Below the pieces are notes generated by a model, which saw nothing but the letters and a program-made list of their open reading frames with translations, was not told the origin of the DNA and searched no databases. Both the position numbers and the translations under genes were made by a program. Below are positions 47,173 through 59,470 of a stretch of DNA of 64,000 nt, piece after piece (positions within the stretch are counted from its first letter, which is position 1; every line of letters starts with the position of its first letter). This stretch comes from Chrysemys picta bellii (taxonomy: Eukaryota; Chordata; Testudines; Emydidae): NCBI RefSeq assembly GCF_011386835.1, contig NC_088795.1, positions 115,957,434 to 116,021,433 on the forward strand. Direction: 5' to 3'.

Positions 47173-48189
47173 CCTCTTCTTCAGCTAGTATAGTAATCTC
47201 TGAGAGAGTTCTGACTCCCTGATTTTTCCCCAGACAGAGATGGGAGACAGTGTACTTCCTGCCTATGGATCTCCACCAAGGACTATGATGACAATAAATA
47301 AGAACAATATGCAAGAGAGATTAATAAAATTTCCATTTCCACATCTATATGTAAACATATTGAAAAGATTATAAATTCATGCCTAAGTGTCTGTAAGATC
47401 AAGGCTTGTGTGTTTGCTCTGATCCAATTTTACCCTGCATGCCTGAGAAGTATATTAGCTTTGTTTTTGTTACTTAAATCTGCTTTTGGTTGGAGGCCAA
47501 ACGTCTGATGGATATGGAAGGGCCTGAAGTAAAAAGTTTAAATTTATTTCCTCCTCACTAGCCATGGCAGTTTCCAGGACCCCATTTATTTACTTAACTG
47601 TACAACTGACTTCAGTGTGAAATACCACTAAGTGAGCCTACATGCAACTAGGGCAGCAGCTGTAACAGCTACAGCAGATATAGATCAGATTCAGCAGCCA
47701 GGAATATAGCGAGGGTCACAGCAAGGTGGGCACTCCTCTGTGCCTAAGAAAAACCTGAAATAGAACACTTCAAATGCATTGTTCTTTTTAAAAAGTATTT
47801 TTGGACTCATGAAAGCAAAAGACTGATAATACCAGCTAGAGCTAGTCATAATGTGTGCAGATCCTCTGAGCTTTGTAAATGCACCTCATTCCTGAACGGA
47901 AGTCAGATACATCTTTGCTTCACAAAGTTTTAAACTTGGGTTGATACTTCCTGATGCTGCTAAGTTTAACTATATCTCATTTAACCTATTAACTAGTTGC
48001 TTCCTTTTATGGAAGGCTAGTTCATTTAACTCCCTAAATGGCAGGTGTACATTGTTTATCGTCCATCTCTTCTGAGTCATGCTCCGTCCATACTACTACT
48101 TTCATTTAATTTTCATCTAGTAAAATAGCACTCCCACACGATGCATAAGTCTTAATCATTTCATATATATACACACCTATTGCAGTAGC
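47173..48189. other. Intergenic, nothing recognised
   Basis: No gene or clear repeat. Confidence 0.45.
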
Positions 48190-48290
48190 AGTGGAATTAT
48201 TCCAGATTTACATCAGTAGCAGAAAGGAAAATCAGGCCCAACTGTGTTAACATTGGTGTAAAATCAATGTAAATGCGATGAAAACCTGAA
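48190..48290. repeat. Palindromic MITE-like fragment
   Basis: TTCCAGATTTACATCAGTAG, AAATCAGGCCCAACTG and ACATTGGTGTAAAATCAATG relate to the repeat at 46030-46148. Confidence 0.4.
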
Positions 48291-49793
48291 GTAATGATTA
48301 TTTCAGAAATCTTATGTAATCAGAAATAACACAGTAAAAATAAAGTTCAGAAGTATTTCCACAATTCTGAGCCATATGTTTCACCTGCACGTAGGTTCTT
48401 ATCCTCAGCCCAGCCCAGCCCAGATTGGAGGAGAGAGGAAGGAGCCTCCCTTAGATCACCTTTATGTTTCACCGATCCTGGCCTGGCTGTGCACTGTGCT
48501 GGTCCCCAGGTGTAACTTAGAGCAGTTAAGGACCACATCTCCAGTGCCAGCCTTCCTGGCTATGTGTCTTATGCTAGCCACAACAAAAGATGTGCTACGG
48601 GAACCTCTATGCCATTGGAGGACTCCATTTATGACTCCCATTCTGGGTTTAGACCTTCTTTGCACCTGCGGTGTGGTTTAAAGTGGCTATTGTGCTGCCA
48701 AAGATTGGCGCTGGAGCATGCCAATCCCAGTGATGGTTTTATATTACGGACAAATGCCCAAGTAGATTCAGATCAGCAAACTCATTTCACTTGTGTGTCC
48801 AGCTAAACTTGAATCCTGATGCTTATATTGAGTGCAGTAGACTGCGCCATTAAACTTCACCTCTGTTTTAAATGTGAAACCATTTAGAACTAGTAACTAC
48901 CATTTTATTACAGGGTGCCTAAGAGAACCAAAGCAGCTGAGATAGGATGGCTGCAGGGCTGTTACATGATAATATGTATATATGATATTAGTTCAGAAAT
49001 GGAGAGGAAGTTATTTACTTAACAATGACAAAATTACTGCTGAGAATCCATATTAATAGAAACAGAGTGAAACTGGAAACTATCATCAGGAAGCAGTCAG
49101 GGTAAATTGGGTGCAGTGCTGTTCCTACATAAGCTGTTTTGAAGGCAAAATTACTTTAAAGAAAAGCCAGTGTCCTTTCCCCCCGCTCCTCCTAGACAGC
49201 TAATAGTATGAAGTAAAGCAACAGAACCTCAGAACAAAAGAACAAGAAATCTAAACTAGAGGAGTGTAGGTGGATGCCTTCCATTGATACGGTATTCAGT
49301 ATAAAGGTATGAATGTGGTTCTTGTTCTTGCCCTGCCTTGACTTCCTCTTATACAAAATCTCAGATATATAAAGAAGGGAGAAAAAAAACATTTGAAAGC
49401 AGAAGCAGTAAATGTTGGGGGGTGAAAAATGAAACAGGTTTAGGAAATCAAAGTGTCTACAAAGCATCTGCTCTGCTCACAGACTTCAGTAAATAGTCAG
49501 ACTCAGAGTATCAAAGCAAGATCCTAAACTAAAGAGAGTTATTAAAAGCAGACATTGTCAAAGCAAGCCCATTTAAAAGTGTATTTAGAATTTTTTATCT
49601 GTGTCATTACAGCAAGAGATGAATGCATGAAAACTAGAAATGGGTGGGGGATCAGGTTTTCAATTTAGTGGGACGTTCTGCAAATTTCTTTTCCCCAATC
49701 TGGAATGGAATGAAAACAAAAATTTCATAAGTTCCTACTACATAAAATTTTGAAGAAAAAGAATTGCAGTTATATTTTGTTCTGATTTTGAAC
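48291..49793. other. Intergenic, nothing recognised
   Basis: Open frames at 48376-48681 and on its complement carry no motif I recognise. Confidence 0.45.
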
Positions 49794-49833
49794 TATATAT
49801 ATATCTATATAGATATCTATATCTATATCTATA
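49794..49833. repeat. (TATC/TA)n microsatellite
   Basis: A mixed TATA/TATC run with several ATCTATAT units. Confidence 0.9.
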
Positions 49834-49884
49834 AGAAATTTCTAAATGAAAAGTACTTTTGAAATGAAAAATCAAAATGTTCCT

Positions 49885-50152
49885 ATGATGGGTGGACCCT
49901 AAACCAAGCAACCTTACACTGGGCAACAAGGAGTTAAGGAATTACTCTGGGCTTAGCCAGCTCCGCCCTGCCACACCTGTAGCAAATACACCCACTGGTG
50001 AAGGAGCTAAAAGGCAAGAGAGCAACTCATTTGGGAGCAGGCCTGTTCCCGGCAGCTTCAGGGAGACGAGGTGAGGGAAGACAGAGTCTTTCCCAAAACA
50101 ACTGCCCAAAGCCCCCTGAGATCCTGCTGCCGAGGCAGCCTGAGAGGCAAGC
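49885..50152. repeat. Unnamed repeat upstream of an LTR
   Basis: A mixed-composition block (TGGGCTTAGCCAGCTCCGCC, GGTGAAGGAGCTAAAAGGCA) that looks like LTR or internal retroelement sequence and directly abuts the LTR at 50153. No motif allows a class. Confidence 0.35.
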
Positions 50153-52369
50153 TGTGACACTCTGTACCTCAGAATAGCACCCTGGAATGCTGATGTCACC
50201 ACTGAGAGGGGATGATGATGAGTTTTGAACAAAGTATGCCTTGTGAGGGTATTATTTAAGAAGTCTTTTTTGTTGAACATTAATATCCTGTTGAATTATG
50301 TGTATTATTGTATTTGCAATTATGAAGTCTTGCTATATGTGTTACTGAAATATGTTGGGAGGTTGGGAGATGCTCCCAAGTGACCTTTCAATAGGGATAA
50401 AGGAGCAACTATCACTTGCCAGGCAGGCATTAATGGCCTATCAAGAAGAATCTACTATCCCAGAGACTTCTCAGAGAGGACTACCTGACCCGATAAACAA
50501 ACTAGGGAAATACAACCTTATTGTACTATTACAAGGTGGGTGCATAACTGGTTGGAAAATAATTTCCAGAGAGTAGTTATCAGTGATTCACAGTCATGTT
50601 GGAAGGGCATAAAGAGTGGGGTCCCGCAGGGATCGGTTCTGGGTCCAGTTCTGTTCAATATCTTCATCAATGATTTAGATAATGGCATCGAGAGTACACT
50701 TATAAAGTTTGCGGACGATACCAAGCTGGGAGGGGTTGCAAGTGCTTTGGAGGATAGGATTAAAATTCAAAATGATCTGGACAAACAGGAGAAATGGTAT
50801 GAAGTAAATATGATTAAATTCAATAAACGACAAATGCAAAGTACTCCACTTAGGAAGGAACAATCAGGTGCACACATACAAAATGGGAAATGACTGCCTA
50901 GGAAGGAGTACTGCAGAAAGGGATCTGGGGGTCATAGTGGATCACAAGCTAAATATGAGTCAACAGTGTAACGCTGTTGCAAAAAAAAAAAAAAAAAAGC
51001 AAACATCATTCTGGGATGTATTAGCAAGAGTATTATAAGCAAGACACAAGAAGTAATTCTTCTGCTCTACTCCTGATTAGGCCTCAACTGGAGTATTGTG
51101 TCCAGTTCTGGGCACCACATTTCAGGAAAGATGTGGTCAAATTGGAGAAAGTCCAGAGAAGAGCAACAAAAATCATTAAAAGTCTAGAAAACATGACCTA
51201 TGAGGGAAGATTGAAAAAACTGGGTTTGTTTAGTCTGGAGAAGAGAAAACTGAGAGGGGACATGATAACAGTTTTCAAGTACATAAAAAGTTGTTAAAAG
51301 GAGGAGGGAGAAAAATCATTCTTAACCTCTGAGGATAGGACAAGAAGCAATAGGCTTAAATTGCAGCAAGGGCGGTTTAGGTTGGACATTAGGAAAAACT
51401 TCCTAACTGTCAGAGTGGTTAAGCACTGGAATAAAATGCACAGGGAGGTTGTGGAATCTCCGTCATTGGGGATTTTTAAGAGCAGGTTGGACAAACACCT
51501 GTCAGGGATGGGCTAGATAATGCTTAGTCCTACCTTGAGTGCAGGGGACTGGTCTAGATGACCTCTCGAGGTCCCTTCCAGTCCTATGATTCCATGTCAC
51601 AGCAAGGATTTTTTTAGCAGCTGGAATAAAGAATGAGAGGGACAGTGACATGATCAATTGGCCTCTCTCTTTCCCCCCCCACCCCATCCCAACACCTGAA
51701 AGATAGTCTGTAAAAAAGACTTGGAACTAGGAAGATTGGTCCCAGGCTGGAAGGGAGTCCAATCTGTGTATTGAGAAACGGTGAGCTGCTTATAAGGTCT
51801 GTTAGGGTGAGAGACCATTTGATTCAAATCTTGCTTAATCTGTTAAAGTTACAATTTAGACTGTTTATTTTATTTCTTAGGTAACCAATCTTTATCTCTA
51901 TCCCTGCTACTTATAATCACTTAAAATCTTTCTTTCTGTAGTTAATACTCTTTTTTATATATATATTTTACCTAAAACAGTGTGGTTTTGGTCAAAGTAC
52001 TTGAGGAATCTCAGCTCAAATTACAAAGGCTGGTACATGTCCACTTTCCTTTGAAGAAGTGGCAAACTTATTAATGAACTTGCACTGTCCAAGAGAGTCT
52101 TGAGCAGCGTGAGATGGTATATTTCTGGGGTGCAACATGGGGGTGATTGGCTGGGGCCTCTCTCTGTATGATTCATGAGTGGCTCAGGGAACATTCATGC
52201 AACATTGCTGCAAGTGGGGCTCTGTATGCTGATGGCTGAGTGATGACAATGCCTGGAGGGGTTTGCTGATTGTCACTGGCATAGCTTTGTGAGAGACAAC
52301 CCAGGTTAGAAAGTTAAGGGAACACAGTGGTCCCACAGTTCCAGGTTGCATCCCGGGGATCCTGTCACA
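50153..52369 (+). mobile_element. Solo LTR split by a CR1 insertion
   Basis: The LTR runs 50153-50506 and 51597-52369, starting TGTGACACTCTGTACC and ending GGATCCTGTCACA. It is the same family as the minus-strand LTR at 8500-9632. The removed insert is the CR1 at 50507-51596; without it the LTR is about 1.13 kb, matching the 1133 bp of the other copy. The flanking pentamers caagc and gaaac match at only 3 of 5, so the duplication has decayed or an adjacent rearrangement removed it. Confidence 0.76.
50507..51596 (+). mobile_element. CR1 LINE, RT to 3' end, nested in an LTR
   Basis: This copy is 5'-truncated inside the reverse transcriptase. It encodes GVPQGSVLGPVLFNIFIND and KFADDTK in one open frame (50540-50893), so motifs of the palm domain including FADD are readable, then loses frame. 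It continues through [12 protein letters not shown] sequence and the 3' UTR to TTCCAGTCCTATGATTCCATG. An (A)n run at 50981-50998 is internal. It is among the better preserved CR1 copies here and postdates its host LTR. Confidence 0.9.
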
Positions 52370-52394
52370 GAAACATTGCCCTTTCCTATGAGCT

Positions 52395-52668
52395 CCACCA
52401 GTAGGGGGAAGCCTTGGACTGAGCTGGGCCAGGAGGAGGTAGTTGCCCTCATGCTGTCTTATCCCCACCGCTGCTGCTCCTGGACTGCTGCGAGGACCAG
52501 CTGCCTGGGCCACCCAAGCAGCAGACAGCGTGGCTGGCCCCAGGGCCACCTGAGCTGCTCAGACAGCCCTGGGGTCAGCCGCACTGGCTGCTACAGAAGT
52601 CACAGAGGTCCTGGAAAGTCACAGAATCCGTGACTTCCATGACCTCCATGAAAGACTAGCAGCCTTAG
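52395..52668. mobile_element. hAT-like element fragment, relative of 37264-37640
   Basis: It shares the GC-rich core and the CAGAAGTCACAGAGGTC..GTGACTTCC segment with the element at 37264-37640. The right end, CAGCCTTAGTTATAG, reads CTATAACTAAGGCTG on the minus strand, similar to the left terminus of that element. The left end is missing. Confidence 0.55.
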
Positions 52669-53149
52669 TTATAGACATCAACAAATTTGAAACATTCTGA
52701 GAGCAAGAAAAATAGTCTATACCCATTCATGAAGGTTCTGTGTAGTACCCAAAGTTTTTTAACTTCACTTACAAGGACACCAGAGAATGCTACAATAGAC
52801 ATTATACACCACATAGCATTCAGGCCAGTAGTATGCAAAAGAGACAGGCAGCAAATGTGATATCAGAACAAGATAAAAAATGAATGCTACAGTCTGAAAC
52901 AAATTCAGATGGATAAAGGATGGCATCCCTATAATGGCAAAAGTGTGACGATAACTCATACATAATATAAAGATCATGCATAGGCCATACAGGGTACTCT
53001 AATTAGATGTTATCCTTGCACATGCTTTATATTAAATTGTGTATAATTGGACATTGTATGGGTATGCATCATCCATACATGATCTTTGTATTTTTGTCAG
53101 TATGGTTTATGTGGCTAATTGCTAGTAATTTTCATCTTCATCTCCAACT
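52669..53149. other. Intergenic, nothing recognised
   Basis: No gene or clear repeat. Confidence 0.45.
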
Positions 53150-53680
53150 GGTAGAGTATAGAATAAAAGACAAAACACCATATCAACTGTGGATGAACAC
53201 ATTTCACAAAGCGATCACTCTATATTAACCTCTCTGTCCCCATCCTCAATATTAACCTCTCAGTCCTCATCCTCAAAGGAAACCTGCAGAAGACCTTCAA
53301 AAGACAAGCCGAATTTTGTTAGATACCAAAAATCATGGACTGAATAGAGACACTGTTGTAATAAGCCATAAATACAATCTATGACCCACAAAATCCCCAC
53401 CTCTCCCCCCACAGCCTTTTTTTTTCTCTCTCTCTCTCCCCTTTTCCCCCTATGACTGGAGAGTTGTTAACTAGGAATTTCAACTTGAATGGTGCCTTGA
53501 AATATGTATTAACTACATAAGATAAACAACCTGTTCAGACCTGTGTATTTAGCTGAGATACTTTGAGTACAATTCCCAGACATGAAGAAGAGCTCTGTGT
53601 AAGCTCAAAATCTCATTTCTCTCACCAACAGAAGTTGGGCCAATAAAAAATATTATCTCACCCACTTTATAATTCTAATA
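53150..53680 (+). mobile_element. Penelope-like 3' fragment, second hammerhead-like motif
   Basis: The block contains TAACCTCTCAGTCCTCATCC, AAAAATCATGGACTGAATAG, GTGTATTTAGCTGAGATACT and CACCAACAGAAGTTGGGCCA, phrases of a widespread amniote repeat that I associate with Penelope-like elements. At 53581-53610 the order ATGAAGA, a GAGCU/AGCUC stem with a 7-nt loop, then AAAA resembles hammerhead core, stem II and the GAAA element, with the last degenerate. The class is from memory. Confidence 0.45.
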
Positions 53681-53746
53681 TACTGACTACAACAACAGTG
53701 CATCCAATATATTATGGCATTTGTTCTTTTGAGCAAAGATCAAGGC

Positions 53747-53842
53747 CTGCATTTCCAAATGTTTGTCTTTGTTTCTGAAAATCATGTCACTTATATTTAG
53801 GTTCCTAACTCTAGGTGTCCAAATTTGAAAATGTAGGCCTGT
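53747..53842. mobile_element. Palindromic MITE-like repeat
   Basis: Left end AAGGCCTGCATTTCCAAATG and right end, read on the minus strand, AGGCCTACATTTTCAAATTT are inverted. Confidence 0.6.
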
Positions 53843-55011
53843 ATCTCAGTTACAATATAGCCTCTTTCTGGGATGTATTCAGAAGTTTCATTGCCATAGT
53901 TGCAAGCCTTGGAACATGTTCTAGTTTTCTGCAACTTGCCAAATAATAACCCTAATTCAGCAAACATATAGGACCTGTGTTCTGAGCTTTAGAACACCAA
54001 AACTGAGCTCCCGCTGAAGTGTATACAATACATCTCTGTGAAAGTCTGACCTTGAATTGGTTTGTATTAAGAGGCAAACTATTTTGGATTGTGATTCTCA
54101 TCCTGAGAGTCCAAAACCTTTTAGTAGCTTCCAAAAATTAAAATCCTTTTGCTTGATTTCACTAATTTTGCTTGTTTATATTTGATATGGCTGGTGAATT
54201 GTCTGACATGTACTTACTCTGGAAGAAGTAATGGAAGGATTGTAATGCAATACAGCTTTCTTGCTCATCATCTCCATGAAATTTATGCTGCTTTTTCTTG
54301 CTGATGACAATTATCCTCCTTATACTGATCTCTCCTCTCCTGAACATTTCAATTTTTTATCAGTCATGATTGCCATTCCTTCGGGTGACTGAGGATGTAT
54401 GCTTTGCCTTACCTATGGTCACAACTTCTACCTTTCTGGGTTCTGAATTATCACATACTGGGACCAGTTCAGCCATCTCTCCTCACATTGAATAGTTCCT
54501 TGCTCTGTGACCAGTGCCAATATTATCAGTAGGCCACTCATTTGAGTAAAAGTGAACACAACTGGCAAGATCTGAACTGTAGTGTTCACTCCAGTTTTTC
54601 TATTGTTAATGAAAATATAGGATGAACAAAAGATGATACCAAATGGCCTTCCACCCATTCTAATACTACATTTAAGACCACACCATAGTAATCAGTCTTT
54701 AAATGTTCCTAATGATAACACAACAAAGAAGAGTTACTTGGCATTTCAAGCTGTTTTGGTAATTTTTCATCATCATGCTGCAGATCAAAATTCTTGTAAA
54801 AGGTAGATAACTTTTTTTCTGTTTGAGCACAAATAAATGTGGTCCCAGGTACAATGCTGCTTGTCATGTCACTCTCCTGGCAGTCACTAAAGAACTGAAA
54901 TTCAATTAGAATGTTCTCCAAAGCCATAAGCAGACAGGCTTTGGAGATGTCGCAATGCATTTCAGGTTGGGATCCTGGTGTTTTTTGAAAAGCCAGGGCG
55001 GATTTTTTTTT
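53843..55011. other. Intergenic, unassigned open frames
   Basis: Two minus-strand frames (54428-54658 and 54709-55041) have ordinary protein-like composition but no motif I recognise. I do not call a gene. Confidence 0.4.
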
Positions 55012-55790
55012 TCTTTTAGATGATATAGTGCTGATAGCCAAAAATACAGTCCAGCTTGAGAGAATACTTAAAGAACTGAATGCGAAAAGTAGTCAAGTCG
55101 GATTAAAAATGAACCAGTGGAAAACAAAATATGAGATCAGATGATCTGCCAAGAACCCAAATAACTCTTGGAGGAGAGCAGATCCAAGAGGTCGACAAAT
55201 ATGTTTATTTGGGCCAGGAAGTCAACATGCACCACGATCAGAAAAGCGAACTGCCGCGCAGAAAAAAAGCTGGATGGTGTGCATTCAACGACCTCAGGAA
55301 CATCTTCCAAGGAAAGATCAGCAAAAGAACTCGTGTGAATTTTTTTAACTCGACCATGCTTCCAGCAATGCTATGTGGCAGCGAAACATGGTCGCTGACA
55401 AAGACTGAAGAACATCAACTCTCTGTCACACAGAGGCCGATGGAACAACATTTTTGGGCATTTCACTCCGCAATCACATCCCCAATGAAATAATTAGGCA
55501 GCAGTCTGGAGTCCGAGATGTTGTTGTTGAAAGCAGGCTCAGCAAAATGCGGTGGGTGGGACATGTGGCCCGACTCAGTGACAACAGATGGACTGCAGCT
55601 ATATCTGAGTGGTATCTGCAAGAACTGAAACGGCCACGTGGTCAGCCTCCAAAGAGGTGGAATGATTTCCTAACAAAGAGATATGGACAAGCATGGCGAA
55701 GGATGGCCAGAGCGAGAGAAGATTGGAAGACATGTTGTGATCGGCTCAGTCTTAACTGATGAAAGACAAACAGTCAAAACAGTGGGGATC
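55012..55790 (+). pseudogene. RTE-type LINE RT C-terminal fragment, frameshifted copy
   Basis: It starts at DDIVLIAKN, within the FADD region, so it is truncated even further than the copy at 34221. It keeps VGLKMNQWKTKY, YLGQEVNMHHD, KKAGWCAFN, LPAMLCGSETWSLTK, NEIIRQQSGVRDVVVES, GHVARLSDNRWT and RPRGQPPKRW. There is a frame loss near 55130 (a short deletion after KTKY) and another near 55450 between the two open frames 55131-55493 and 55454-55759. The 3' end near 55790 (GTGGGGATC) resembles the GGTGATC tail of the first copy. It is a dead fossil and its nucleotide divergence from the first copy is large. Confidence 0.78.
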
Positions 55791-56271
55791 TATAGAGGAA
55801 TGGTTTGGGAAACGGGTGAATCTCCAAAATTTCCTCAGACCAGAACAAATTGACATTTGAAAAAAAAAATGCATCCATGATGTCCAGGAACAACAGAAAA
55901 TGATCATTCTAGAATATTCCACTCATTACAGATCAAAGGAACTGGGATCTGTACTGGAGATCTGGCATCTGATTTAGGACTTCTTCTTGAAGTTTTTGGT
56001 AAGAACAGGTACTGAGTTCCTAGTAAGGGAGTGACTGTGGCAATTCTTGTATTAGGTCTCTGACCACCCACTGTGAAATTGATTTTTCCAGAAGCCTGAG
56101 CAGTCTCAAGCTGAAATGGGTGATAAAAATGCTTTCTTTCCAACTCCTGAGTTGCTATTTACCATCCCAGATAACATAACTAAGGAATAGGCTCCCAAGT
56201 ACCTCTTTTTCTTGTAGCTTATACTTGATTGTTCCTTAATACCCAGGATTGTATTAATCTAAGTCCAGAAC
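55791..56271. other. Intergenic, nothing recognised
   Basis: No gene. Confidence 0.45.
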
Positions 56272-56580
56272 TCCACTGTAGAGTGGTCAGGGTGCTAGCC
56301 TAGAAGTTTGAAGACCCAGGTTCAATCCCCTACCCTACAATTCCCAGAAAGTTGCTTATGCTAAGATCCTCAAAACTATTTAGGCTCCTGATTTCCATTG
56401 AAATCAATGAACTTTGAAGCCTAAAAACCTTTGAGGATCTGGGCCCTACTTTCTCTGTGCCTCCAGTCCCCATCTGTAAAATGTGGGTAATAGTACTTGT
56501 CTAGCCCAGAGGGATGTTGGAAGGATAAATACTTTACAGACTGTGAGATGCTCAGATATTACTCGGGTGGGAAGATATAT
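56272..56580 (+). mobile_element. MIR-type SINE with a nested MITE
   Basis: The head GTGGTCAGGGTGCTAGCC followed by CCCAGGTTCAATCCCC is a tRNA-type A box and B box. After the insertion at 56364-56440, the body resumes with TTTCTCTGTGCCTCCAGTCC and CCATCTGTAAAATGTGGGTA, the MIR core, and ends near AGACTGTGAGATGCTCAG. Confidence 0.7.
56364..56440. mobile_element. Palindromic MITE inside MIR
   Basis: AGATCCTCAAAACTATTTAG on the left and AGATCCTCAAAGGTTTTTAG from the right on the minus strand form a 77-bp near-perfect hairpin with TTTCCATTGAAATCAATG at the centre. Confidence 0.75.
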
Positions 56581-56616
56581 AAATACTTAGATTCAGGGTA
56601 TCATTTCCAGTGCTCT

Positions 56617-57342
56617 TGTCATAACTATAAAGGGAAGGGTAACAGCTGTCCTGTGTACAGTACTATAAAATCCCTCCTGGCCAGAGACTCCAAAATCCTT
56701 TTCCCTGTAAAGGGTTAAGAAGCTCAGGTAACCTGGCTGGCATCTGACCTAAAGGACCAATAAGGGGACAAGATACTTTCAAATCTTGGGGGGGGGAGGC
56801 TTTTGTTTTGTTTTGGGAGTGCGTTCGCTCTCGGGACTGAGAGGGACCAGACATCAATCCAGGTTCTCCACATCTTTCTAAACAAGTCTCTCCTATTTCA
56901 AACTTATAAGTAAATAGCCAGGCAAGGCGTGTTAGTTTTCCTTTGTTTTCTCAACTTGTAAATGTACCTTTTACTAGAGTGTTTATCTTTGTTTGCTGTA
57001 CTTTGAACCAAAGACTAGAGGGGAGTCCTCTGAGCTCTTTAAAGTCTGATTACCCTGTAAGGTTAATTTCCATACTGATTTTACAGAGATGATTTTTACC
57101 TTTTTCTTTAATTAAAAGCCTTCTTTTTAAGAACCTGATGGATTTTTCCTTGTTTTAGATCCAAGGGGTTTGGATCTGTATTCACCAGGGAATCGGTGAA
57201 GGTTTCTCAAGGCTACCCAGGGATGGGAATTCTTGGGATGGTGGCAGCGGACCAGAGCTAAGCTGGTAGTTAAGCTTAGAAGTTTTCATGCAGGCCCCTA
57301 CATTTGTACCCTAAAGTTCAAAGTGGGGATACAGCCTTGACA
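56617..57342 (+). mobile_element. Solo LTR, 726 bp, perfect 5-bp duplication
   Basis: Starts TGTCATAACTATAAAGG and ends CAGCCTTGACA (inverted TGTCA/TGACA). The pentamer gctct flanks it at 56612-56616 and 57343-57347. TATAAA lies at 56664-56669 and ATTAAA at 57111-57116. I recognise it as a frequent turtle ERV LTR. No internal region is present. Confidence 0.82.
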
Positions 57343-57347
57343 GCTCT

Positions 57348-59397
57348 TCTATCAGCCATTGGCCTGTGCCATTCCTCTCCGAGCAGACCTGTTCATTCTC
57401 CTATCTTGTTATTGATTAGAAACAGGGTCATTATCTGGTCTCTTCGGAGAGATTTTTATCTCAATTTCTTTTTTGTAACATGGCAATAATTCTTCCAGAC
57501 CTTACAGGAGAGTGATATAGGTTAATTCATTAATGTGAGGTGTTCAGAGATTGTGGTGATGGATGCCACAGAAAAGCATTAACAAATAAACCCTGTACAC
57601 TTTTCAGAAAGGCAAGAGTGGTAGCCAACAACCTGAGTGTGTGTGTCTTGTGGAGACAGAACTCTTGCAGCCAGTTCTGAACAGAGAAGTACCTAGAGGT
57701 ACAGTTGCAATGACTGGCAGTTTCTAATCTCTCCAATAGTGATTATATGGATCCTATATCTAACGATAGTCAGTGCAGGTGACAGGTGGACAGGAAATGA
57801 GGGAGAAACTCCAAGTAATCACAACATTGATCCTAGACAGGGAAGTAAATGGGACTCCAAGAAGCTGTAAGAATCCGATTGCAGGATAAACCCAAGAGGG
57901 GAATAAAACAGACTAGTTTATTCTCTCACATATGGGGTATCACAAACTGCTAGTGACAGTTAATTACTTTGAGATAATACCAGAACAGCAAATTTATGGT
58001 AGAGATTTAAATATTCATTTAAAAATAAATAAACAAAAACAAATAAAGCATTTGACTTTGTGACATTTGATTTGCATATCTAGAGGATTATGAAATTTGT
58101 CTTATTTTCGTTCCCAAAATAAAAGACAAATTTGCAAAGATTACATAGAATCCATCTGAAATGGATTATCGAGGAACAATAAATAATGAAGAATGTAACC
58201 AAGCCAGAAAAAAGAATTTGAGTATTTCAAGACTAATAGGTGAGAAAGAGAGTTCATTAACAGATAAATGCAGAATAATGATGTGACCTTAATTTGTCTT
58301 TTCAAACATACATTAATCATAAAATACAGGGAAAAGAAGTCTGAGAGGTAAAAGATAAGTCTGTGTGTCATACAGGAACAATGAAGAGCAGAGAAATGAG
58401 ACAAAGAATATGAGCGACTATGGAAGGCTTTTTTGCTTATTGTATGCATGTTCCCTTTTTTATATTTTTGTTTGACTCTGCTAAAGTTAAAGGTAGGGGT
58501 ATATACAGAGTTTCTATATGGGCCCCATCTTTTAAACTAACAATAATATATGTGTAGAATCAGGACCTGAACTGAGGGATATGGAGTGTTCTTTTGTCCC
58601 AATTGTTAAAATAGTTAGGGCTAAATTCACTGGTGTGTGATGAGGGCTTTGCAGCACGTTGGTGATGCAAAGCAACCACAAAACCAGTGTAACTGACTGG
58701 TCAAACCAGGATTACAATTGTTTAGCTTTATCAGCATGTGCTGTTAAATCATGCCCTTGATTCCATAAATCAGTACTTAGATTAATACACACAGGGAGAA
58801 GACAAACAAGCAGTGTTTATCATTTATAGTGTAGTGCATTAGTGAAATGAAGATAAAATGGCAATAGAACATTAAACATTATGCAAGTATAGCCATTGCA
58901 GACTGTAGTCACTATATAGTAAACTGAGCATCCCCAACTTCCTTTTCTCTAAAATATATAATCACTTGCCACCTAGTGACTTAACAGGTATTAGCAACGT
59001 ACTAGTTATTAAGCAACAAACCTGGCTATGGAAAAGTGCATGATTCCTTTTGTGGGATTTCATGTGATTATTTTTTTTTTATTCCATTGGGATAACTTCA
59101 TCACCCCAAATTTTATTTTCCACAAATGTATTGTGTATTACTTTTTCTCATTAAATTATGCAACCATTTGTGCAAGTCCTTTTTGTATAAAATTCCATGC
59201 TGCTAAATTTCAAGAAGTGGAAGTAGGAGCGTAGTTCCCCCCCCCCACACACACACACTTTTTTGGGAGAAGTTTCAGAAAGTTATCAGTGGGTGAGTAT
59301 GAGAAGTCATAGTGAAAACTGATATGGAGCCTTAGCTAGAGCAGCATTATCACAACCATGCTAAATATAATCCTCAGTATTGACCTCTAGTTCTGGC
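57348..59397. other. Intergenic, nothing recognised
   Basis: AT-rich, no gene or clear repeat. A short C-run followed by CA units lies near 59240-59259. Confidence 0.5.
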
Positions 59398-59470
59398 ATT
59401 ATCTCCATTTAACAGATGGGTTAATTGAGGAAGAGGCGTTAATTGACATGCACGGAATAGGAGTCAGTGT
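59398..59470 (-). repeat. MIR fragment
   Basis: ATTATCTCCATTTAACAGAT, GGGTTAATTGAGGAAGAGGC and the GTTAATTGACATGCACG segment follow the reverse complement of the MIR core. Confidence 0.65.

Noticed and set aside
55131..55759. Two overlapping frames as separate genes
   Set aside because: They are two parts of a single RTE reverse transcriptase C-terminal region separated by a frameshift.
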